From: Candidatus Tharpella aukensis
GTDB taxonomy: Bacteria > Desulfobacterota > Anaeroferrophillalia > Anaeroferrophillales > Tharpellaceae
DNA: 34,440 nucleotides
Direction of reading: 5' to 3'
Assembly (NCBI GenBank): GCA_021163445.1
Contig: JAGGWR010000327.1
Location: 1 to 34,440 of the forward strand
A program made the translations under genes and the position numbers. The notes under the pieces were generated by a model. It ran no database searches and was not told where the DNA came from. It saw only the letters and a program-made list of their open reading frames with translations. Positions 27,437-34,440 of the stretch are shown here, in pieces. The stretch's first letter is position 1. Each line of letters starts with the position of its first letter.

Positions 27437-28186
27437 CTAAATTTTGACATCACTTCTTTCCGGGGACTCTTTTTCCAGTTTTTTGAAGAGGCCTTCGAGG
27501 GTCTCTTTGAGCTCTTGGACGGCTTGGCTGTCAGCCGCCCCTTTTATTGCCTGTTTCAACTCTTCCAGTTTGTTTTCGATCTCCGTCATGGTTTGCTTGT
27601 AGCTTTCCGACTCCCGGGCTTGATTGAAAGTTTGTCGTAATTGCTCGGTTTTTTCTGCGAGCGCTTTCTCCATTTTTTTGAAGTCGATTTCAGCAAAAGC
27701 CTGGCGGATATCCTGCCAGACTTTTGCCAAATCATCGGAGCTTTTTTCTAAAGGTTCTGAATTGGTCATCTCGGCCATACGTTTCTCGGCCTCTATAATT
27801 GACCAGGCAAAAGCTGAATCAACGCCAACCAATCGCGTCTCAGGGGTGATGGGATTGCCGGTTTTGTGGGAGAGTCTGACCAGGACACATTTTCTTTTGT
27901 CATTGCGTGCGTCATTATCAATAAAGAAGGATGAGGTCGAGGAGATTTGGGCGAAAAAACCTTTTTTTAGATTGATGGTCACGGCTACCTGTCGGGCATC
28001 CGCTTTGATAGCTCGGACTTTGCCGACCAGAGCACCGGAGAGATAGACATGGTCATCGACCATCAGATGTTTGGCATTGGCAAAGGTGACAGTCACATTG
28101 GATTGTCCGTCAAGACCACGAAAGATGGTGACCCCGCCAACTATCAAAAATAATGTGGCCGCCAGAAAAAATAATTTTTTGAGCAT
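27437..28186 (-). CDS. MCE/MlaD-domain protein with C-terminal coiled coil
   Basis: N-terminal TM; VTVTFANAKHLMVDDHVYLSGALVGKVRAIK; long helical tail. Confidence 0.82.
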   Translation of the reverse strand: MLKKLFFLAATLFLIVGGVTIFRGLDGQSNVTVTFANAKHLMVDDHVYLSGALVGKVRAIKADARQVAVTINLKKGFFAQISSTSSFFIDNDARNDKRKCVLVRLSHKTGNPITPETRLVGVDSAFAWSIIEAEKRMAEMTNSEPLEKSSDDLAKVWQDIRQAFAEIDFKKMEKALAEKTEQLRQTFNQARESESYKQTMTEIENKLEELKQAIKGAADSQAVQELKETLEGLFKKLEKESPERSDVKI

Positions 28187-28239
28187 TTTAAATCTCCTCT
28201 TGTTACTATTCAGGTTCTGCTCTCAATCTGCCGGGGTTG

Positions 28240-28325
28240 GGGTCATTGCTGGTACACAAGGTGCGTCAGCACCCCAGGCTTCGCTGTGAGCGTAGCGAGG
28301 AAGCACTCTTGGGGTGTGTGACCCC
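28240..28325 (+). repeat. Family A repeat, copy 3, carrying a nested 35-nt module
   Basis: Outer arms ggggtca (28240) and tgacccc (to 28325) retained; insertion includes 28282-28316 cgctgtgagcgtagcgaggaagcactcttggggtg. Confidence 0.8.
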
Positions 28326-28392
28326 GTTTATGAGGGCGAAGCAAAGTTCATCCCCATTTGTTGTGACTTTATGGCGGGCGCCTGAGTGGTTA
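28326..28392 (+). repeat. Family B repeat module, copy 2
   Basis: gtttatgagggcgaagcaaagttcatccccatttgttgtgactttatggcgggcgcc. Confidence 0.75.
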
Positions 28393-28443
28393 CCTTTTTA
28401 CTTATATCGAAGATTAAATGAAAATTTCAACAAAAATGTCATA

Positions 28444-28485
28444 AAAGCGCTGGTCAGAGGTAGAAATAGCACGGACCAGCGCTTT
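28444..28485 (-). terminator. Likely intrinsic terminator of the RND efflux operon
   Basis: Perfect 12-bp stem aaagcgctggtc...gaccagcgcttt just after the stop codon; short T run on the minus strand. Confidence 0.7.
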
Positions 28486-28489
28486 GTTG

Positions 28490-31400
28490 CTACTTCTTTT
28501 GCCATCTCTTGGCAAATTGTTCATAAAGAGTCGGGATGACGATTAACGTCAGCAGGGTTGATGAGAAGAGGCCGCCGACTACGACGACAGCTAATGGGCG
28601 TTGAATCTCCGAGCCGGTGCTGTTGCTGAAAATCAGCGGCAGTAGGCCGACAGCGGTGGTGATGGTTGTGATCAGAACCGGCCTCAGTTTGGAGCTGCAG
28701 CCAGCCAAAACCCTTTTTCTAAGATCGTAGCCTTTGCTTTTCAGGTGCTCAAAGCGAGAGATCAGAACCAGGCCATCAGTTAAAGCGATGCCGAAGAGGG
28801 CAATGAAACCGATGGATGACGGAATACTTAGATTTTCCTGAAAAATTGCAAGACTGATGACGCCGCCAACTAGGGCCAGGGGGATATTGAGCATCACCAG
28901 AACAACATTACTGAATGAGTTAAAAAGTCCGTAGAGCATGACCATGACTAAGAGCAGGGTTAAAGGAATCACCATTAACAACCTTTTGTTCGCCGCTTCT
29001 CGCAACTCAAACTGACCGCCCCAGGCCAAGTGATAACCGGGGGGCAGCACAACTTTTTCGGCAATTTGGCGCTGGGCCTCGTCGACAAAACTGCCCGAAT
29101 CCCGGCCCCGAACGTTGCTTTGAATGGAGATGTAGCGCCGCGTATCCTCGCGACTGATCTGGCGTAAGCCGGAGACGGTTTCAATCTCGGCCAACTCTTC
29201 AAGCGGAACATTGTAACCGCCGGGGGTCTTGATCAGAAGCTTTTTTATGGCAGCAATCGAATTACGCGACGCTTTGTTAAAACGTACCGTAATGTCGAAC
29301 ATCCGTTCCCCTTTGAAAATCTGGCCTACAGTTTCACCCGCGACGGCGCGCGAAATTGTCCGTTGCACTTCATCCTTGCTTAAGCCATGCCGGATCCCGG
29401 CTTCCGGTTTTATGGTTATCTGTAACTGGGTTTGACCATCAACCTGTTCGGTACGAAGATCGGCAACCCCCTCTATATGGGCCAGAACCTCGCTGATTTC
29501 TGCGGCTTTTTCCAGCAAAGTATCAAAATCATCGCCAAAAAGTTTAGCTACCACACTGCTCCCGGCCCCGCCGATAAGGCCGTCAATTTCATGCTTGATC
29601 GGTTGAGAAAAAGTTGTCGAAACTCCAGGAAAATCTTTGATTCGCTGGTCAATAAGCTCAATCAACTCATCCTGGTTTGAGGCCGTCTGCCATCTGTCTT
29701 TTGGCTGCAAAGTGATATTCATACAGGCGTAATTGGTGTGGTGCATATGGGGGCCGACCTCGCCATAACCGATATCAACGACAACCTCTTTAACTTCGGG
29801 GAAGGCTTTCATCTCTTTTGCCATCTCTTTGGCTGTGGCGGTGATCTCTTCTAAAGAGATATTGGGGTTCATATAGGCGAGACTTTGCAGGGTGCCCTCC
29901 TGCAGAGTCGGGACAAACTCTTTACCGAGTTTTGCAAAGGTCAGGCCGCCGGAAAGAAGCAGGGCGACAATGATTAAAGTAACCAGCCAACGGCGCTCAA
30001 GGAAATAGTTTAAAATGTTCCGATAATGTTTCAACAGGGCACTTTCGTTGTAATCAGGCTCTTTTTGTTGACTCTTTTTGGGGCGCAAGAGACGAAAAAG
30101 AACCGGGGCAATCATCAAAGCATAGATCAGGGCGCCGATCATGGTTGCGGTAACCGCGATTGCCAGCGGGCGAAACATTTTGCCTTCAACTTCGCCTAAC
30201 GTAAAAATCGGCAAAAAAACGATGATAATGATCGCACTGGCAAAAAATATGGGCGTCGCAACCTCTTGGGCGGCACGTAGAATCAGGGTGCCGGGTGAGG
30301 CCTTTTCATCTGTCGTGGCAAAAGCCGATTGCAATCTTTCAACCATAATGATGGTCGCATCAACGATCATCCCCAAGGCGATGGCAATACCGCCAAAAGA
30401 GAGGAGATCGCCGGGAATCCCCCGATAATAGAGCAGGGTTGCGGCAAAGAGGGTCGCAAAAGGCAGGGCTCCGACAACCACCAGTGAATTACGCCAATTA
30501 CGTAAAAAAACTAAGGTGACGATGGAGATCATTAAAAGACCGAGAGAGAGGGCGTTGCGCACAGTGTTGATGCTGTTTTTGACGAGGCCGCCCTGATCGT
30601 AATAGGTGACAATTTTTACACCCTGGGGCAGCGATTGGTTGATTTTTTCGAGTCGTTCTTTGACCTCGCCGATAACCGCAAAGGAGTTGGCACCATAGGT
30701 TTTGTAGATGGTGCCGCTGACAATCTCTTTGTCGGCATTGAGTAGCGAGACTCCTCGCCGAAAAGCTTTTCCCTTCTCGACAATGGCGATATCGCTGATA
30801 AAAATTGGCCGCTTTTCGCGGGTCGTAATCACCGTATTTTTAAGATCATCGAGTGAACCGAGCAGGCCGAGGCTGCGCACGATCAACTCTTCCGAGCCGC
30901 GCTCGATAATCCCGGCCCCAAGATTGTGATTATTGCGTCGAACGGCCGCAACCACTTCATCTAAAGTCAGATTATAGGCGGTCAGAAGATCCGGATCGAC
31001 TTTAATCTGGTATTGACGGACATGGCCGCCCTGACTGATGACTTTGGCCACCCCGGGCACGGTCTGCAGCTCACGTTTAACAATCCACTCCTGCAGGGTG
31101 CGGAGCTCGGTAATGTCATAGTCGCCAGCTTCGAGATAGTAACCCAAAATCTTACCCATGCCGCTGACGATCGCGCCCATCTTGAGACCGTGCGGCATAA
31201 CCCCTTTGGGAATTGCTTCCTCCGCCTCTTTGAGTCGTTCAGAAACCAGCTGCCGGGAACGATAAATGTCAGTTGTATCGTCAAAGTAGATATTGATGGT
31301 CGCCAGACCAAATGATGAGAGGGACGGATTTTAGTGACACCGGGGATGCCGCGCATGATGACTTCGACCGGGCGCGTGACAAACTGTTCACACTCTTCGG

Positions 31401-31572
31401 CCGCCATCCCCTCAACTTCAGCAAAAACCTGAACCAAATTCGGGCTGATGTCGGGAAAAGCATCAATTGACATACGCGTAAATGACAAGGCCCCGGCACT
31501 ACAGACCGTAAAAAAAAGGATAAGCATCAAAAGCTTATATTTTAGTGAAAATTGTACCAGTTTTGCAATCAT
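28490..31572 (-). pseudogene. CusA/CzcA-family heavy-metal RND efflux pump, interrupted by an apparent 1-nt frameshift near 31319-31323
   Basis: N-terminal frame MIAKLVQFSLKYKLL...RGIPGVTKIRP; the other frame continues LSSFGLATINIYFDDTTDIYRSRQLVSERLKEAEEAIPKGVMPHGLKMG.... TM4 GGIAIALGMIVDATIIMVE. Confidence 0.85.
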
Positions 31573-31650
31573 TTATTGAAAACTCCATTTTAGAGTAAAG
31601 TCAATTCTTGACTTAATAATTAAAGTTGGAACTAAACAGGTTGTTTGTAA

Positions 31651-31732
31651 GGCACAAAGGCAGCAGGCACAAAGGCACAAAGTTTTTTAGCTTTTAACTT
31701 TGTGCCTTTTGCCTCTGTGCCTTTGTGCCTGC
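31651..31732. repeat. Long inverted repeat built from ggcacaaa units, between adaptor and pump genes
   Basis: caggcacaaaggcacaaagtt...aactttgtgccttttgcctctgtgcctttgtgcctg. Confidence 0.85.
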
Positions 31733-31801
31733 AAACGGATTTTGTTAAAAGCTGAAAAATATAATTTTAATCTTTTTCCATTAGAATTAATTAGTTTGAA
31801 A

Positions 31802-33181
31802 CTAATGAATATGGCCGGGGGTGCCGCAGCCGGAACCAACGCCGGTTTCCAGGGCCGCTTTGAGGCGGAAACCGTTTTTTACGACCACCAACTCACCCGG
31901 AGAAAGTCCGGCGATGATCTCCACTTTTCTCGCATTAGTTTCGCCCAGACGTACCGGGCGGGGTTCAAAACCGTGTTCATCCTGAACAAAAACGCAAGTT
32001 TGGCCGCCGACTTCTTGGAGAATATCTCGATCGACAACCACCCCGGCCGCAATCTCTTTTGTCACAATTTCAGCCGTGATAAAAGTGCCGGGACGTAAAA
32101 CCTCATCCTCATTATTGATGATGACCCGGGCCATGGTGGTGCGAGTGCTTTCATCAACCAGAGGGGCGACGTAATCAATAACAGCCGCAAGCGGCCGCCT
32201 TTGCGAGGGCAGTGTGATGAATACTTTCTGGCCTTTTTTTACGCTGTCGGCATCTTTGCGATAGAGGTCAAGATCGACCCAGACTGTGGTCAGGTCAGCG
32301 ACGACAAATATCTCTTTCGTATCCGTGATCACCTCACCCAGAGCAATATCTTTCTTAATGATGTGGCCGGTAAAGGGGGAGCGTACCGCAAACCGGCTCA
32401 ACTCGGTAGCCGGTTCGGACGACAGTTTCTTGAGCTCAGTTTTATTGAAACCTAAGATTTTCAGCCTCTGTTCACAATTTTTCAGCGTAATTTCAGTTTC
32501 GGCGAAAGCCTGCTTGGCGGCCAGGTGATCTTGCTCGGAGCTGACTTTTTTGCGCCGTAATTTTTTTTCACGCTTAAAAACAATTTCAGCTAATTCGAGA
32601 TGTTTGATGACGCTCAGATAATCGGTCTTGGCGTCGGCCAGTTCCCGACTTTCGATGATTGCCATAACGCCCCCTTTTTCAACAAAATCTCCAAGGGTAC
32701 GGTAAACCTTTAAAACAATACCCGATACCCGGGGAACAATATGGGCTGTGCGGTCACTATTGAGCGTAATCTCCCCCCGCACTTTGACTGAAACTTCCAG
32801 ATTGTTGGTTGTTGCCTTCTCAACGACAATGCCAAAACGCTTCATCTCTGCCGCCAACATGCTGACGACTGAGTCAGGACAACTCTCCGGAATCGATGCC
32901 GCTAAGAGGCCGGGATCAGGACTTGCGTGGTCATGACCGTGATTGCAGTTGGAGTGATCATCATGTTTTTCTTCGCTATGTTGGTCGTGAAGGTTGCAGT
33001 CCTGATGGTCGTCGTGGTTATGCTTGTCTGCATCCTGATGATGATCGTGTTTGTTGCTTTCCTGAGCCCAGAGCGTCTGAGGGCTTAAACTCAATACTGA
33101 AAAGATAGTTATCAGGGCAATAATTTTTGCCCAGCTTAAGGTCTGCTTTTTTTCTATATTTTTCATATCTGTCTTTTTCAT
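31802..33181 (-). CDS. RND efflux periplasmic adaptor (CusB/CzcB-like) with His-rich N-terminus
   Basis: Signal/TM, HDHHQDADKHNHDDHQDCNLHDQHSEEKHDDHSNCNHGHDH, then HlyD-like GEVITDTKEIFVVADLTTVWVDLDLYRKD. Confidence 0.9.
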   Translation of the reverse strand: MKKTDMKNIEKKQTLSWAKIIALITIFSVLSLSPQTLWAQESNKHDHHQDADKHNHDDHQDCNLHDQHSEEKHDDHSNCNHGHDHASPDPGLLAASIPESCPDSVVSMLAAEMKRFGIVVEKATTNNLEVSVKVRGEITLNSDRTAHIVPRVSGIVLKVYRTLGDFVEKGGVMAIIESRELADAKTDYLSVIKHLELAEIVFKREKKLRRKKVSSEQDHLAAKQAFAETEITLKNCEQRLKILGFNKTELKKLSSEPATELSRFAVRSPFTGHIIKKDIALGEVITDTKEIFVVADLTTVWVDLDLYRKDADSVKKGQKVFITLPSQRRPLAAVIDYVAPLVDESTRTTMARVIINNEDEVLRPGTFITAEIVTKEIAAGVVVDRDILQEVGGQTCVFVQDEHGFEPRPVRLGETNARKVEIIAGLSPGELVVVKNGFRLKAALETGVGSGCGTPGHIH

Positions 33182-33206
33182 AATTTTCCTCAAATTGTCT
33201 CGGCAT

Positions 33207-33260
33207 GGGGACATACCTCCAGGCCGGGCTTTAGCCCGTGACGAGCTGAGCTGTGTCCCC
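33207..33260. repeat. Palindromic repeat with ggggaca/tgtcccc outer stem and gggctttagccc inner hairpin
   Basis: ggggacatacctccaggccgggctttagcccgtgacgagctgagctgtgtcccc. Confidence 0.7.
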
Positions 33261-33342
33261 CTCGAAGTAGGCGAAGCAAAGTTCGTCGTTATTTGCTATA
33301 GGTTTACTTGCTATAGCTTTATGGTGAGCACCCGAATAGTTA
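33261..33342 (+). repeat. Family B repeat module, copy 3
   Basis: aggcgaagcaaagttcgtcgttatttgctat...ctttatggtgagcacccgaatagttaa. Confidence 0.7.
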
Positions 33343-33354
33343 ATGATTAAATAT

Positions 33355-34440
33355 CTATTTTATCCGATCAATTTCTTGAGCGATCAAACGCTCGATGCTA
33401 ATTCTCCGGTCATGGTATCTTTGGAGGCTGTCAACCAGTTGTTCTCGCAGCTCAATCAATGTTCTCTGGGCATCAAGCACATCTAAAAACTCAAATTGAC
33501 CCTGCTGGTAGCCCCAATTTATCGCCTCAAAGGTCTCTTTTGCGACCGGTAAAATTTGCTCTTGCAAAGAGTTTACTTCAGCGGATGCAGCCTGGAAATC
33601 CTCATAGTTTTGGCTTAGATCAGTTTTGATTGCGATTACTATGGCTTGGTTTTTACTTTTTTGAGTAGAGACTTCGGCTTTTGCGGCGCTGATGCCTCCT
33701 TGATTGCGATCAAAAACCGGCAGGGCCATGGAGAACCCGAAAAGAAACGTGAAATCGTCAATATCTTCATGGCGTTTGACGCCGGCACCCACATTTATAT
33801 CGGGCACTGCGAGCGCTTTCGCCATACTCAGTCTCGTATTTTGCAGTTCGATTTCGGTTAGCTGCCGGGCAATTTCAGGGTTTTGGGTTAATCGTAGACC
33901 AATACTCGCCAAGCTCGGCGGCATACCTGTTTTTTCAAAATTGCCGACAGCCTTGGCAAAATGTGGTTTAGTTGCTCCCCAGGTGGAGGCTAAATTATGG
34001 AGGGCGGCCTTCAGGGTGCGGACATGATTATTTAAGGCAATACGATTTTTGCTGACTACTATTTGGGCTCGATTTTTTTCCAGGGGCGAGGCCTTACCGG
34101 CCTGAACCCGGATGTTTACGGTGTTGAAAACCTCCTCTGCCAGCGCCAGGTTCTCTTGGCCCAGCTGCATTCGTTCCTGGGCTGTGAGAAGCTCAAAAAA
34201 GGCTTTGTTGGCAGCCTCTAAAATGTCGAGACGGGTGGTCTCATAGTCCCAGCCTGCAAGATCACGTACAAGGTTGGCGATTTGCAACCGCCGGGCGCGT
34301 TTGCCACCAAGTTCGATCAGTTGACTTAATCGCATAGAGCTTTCAGCTGACTTGAAGCTGCCAGTCTCGTCTTTGCCCAAAATATTTTCAGTTCCTAACT
34401 CAATTTCCGGGTTGGGCAACAGTTTTACCTGTCGTACTAC
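33355..34440 (-). CDS. TolC/CusC-family outer-membrane efflux protein, N-terminus beyond window edge
   Basis: Frame stays open to the edge (VVRQVKLLPNPEIELGTENIL...); LSQLIELGGKRARRLQ, GWDYETTRLDILEAANKAFFELL. Confidence 0.9.
   Translation of the reverse strand, partial: VVRQVKLLPNPEIELGTENILGKDETGSFKSAESSMRLSQLIELGGKRARRLQIANLVRDLAGWDYETTRLDILEAANKAFFELLTAQERMQLGQENLALAEEVFNTVNIRVQAGKASPLEKNRAQIVVSKNRIALNNHVRTLKAALHNLASTWGATKPHFAKAVGNFEKTGMPPSLASIGLRLTQNPEIARQLTEIELQNTRLSMAKALAVPDINVGAGVKRHEDIDDFTFLFGFSMALPVFDRNQGGISAAKAEVSTQKSKNQAIVIAIKTDLSQNYEDFQAASAEVNSLQEQILPVAKETFEAINWGYQQGQFEFLDVLDAQRTLIELREQLVDSLQRYHDRRISIERLIAQEIDRIK

Noticed and set aside
28226-28400. Possible CRISPR array or integron-like sites from the repeats
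   Set aside because: Repeats are few, scattered and palindromic with no regular spacers, and no cas or integrase gene is present.
28237-28539. ORF of 100 aa covering the repeat element
   Set aside because: Translation is of repeat DNA and runs into the end of the pump gene on the opposite strand; no coding support.
31591-31614. aagtcaa-ttc-ttgactt inverted repeat upstream of the pump gene as a metal-regulator operator
   Set aside because: Only 7 bp with AT-rich context and no regulator gene in the window; too weak to list as a regulatory site.

Overview
This 34.4 kb bacterial window has a gene style consistent with Desulfobacterota/Desulfuromonadota, but that is an inference and no marker gene was tested. 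From left to right it holds: (1) a dihydrolipoamide-dehydrogenase-type flavoprotein, two Fe-S proteins, an S4-domain protein, an RluA-type pseudouridine synthase, a decayed alpha/beta-hydrolase fragment and a DUF805 protein; (2) a CbbQ/NirQ/NorQ AAA+ plus NorD/CbbO VWA pair with no denitrification or RuBisCO genes nearby, then HrpB helicase; (3) a tightly packed + strand locus of ParE/RelE-like toxin-antitoxin, FabG, small protein, ketosynthase, CrtI/retinol-saturase-like FAD oxidoreductase, second ketosynthase, ACP, acyltransferase, Nnr, TsaE, ApeP-like hotdog dehydratase, LolA-like protein and a lipoprotein-type acetolactate decarboxylase; (4) a minus-strand secreted protein with a SHTSHGSQ motif and four C-terminal repeats, and an MCE/MlaD protein; (5) a heavy-metal RND efflux operon (TolC-like, His-rich adaptor, CusA-like pump with an apparent 1-nt frameshift). 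The strongest candidates for a second look are the aryl-polyene-like but non-canonical lipid/polyene locus and a network of modular palindromic repeats. One 35/36-nt repeat module is nested inside an intergenic element and also occurs as an in-frame tandem pair inside the FAD oxidoreductase gene. No tRNA, rRNA, CRISPR array or transposase was found.
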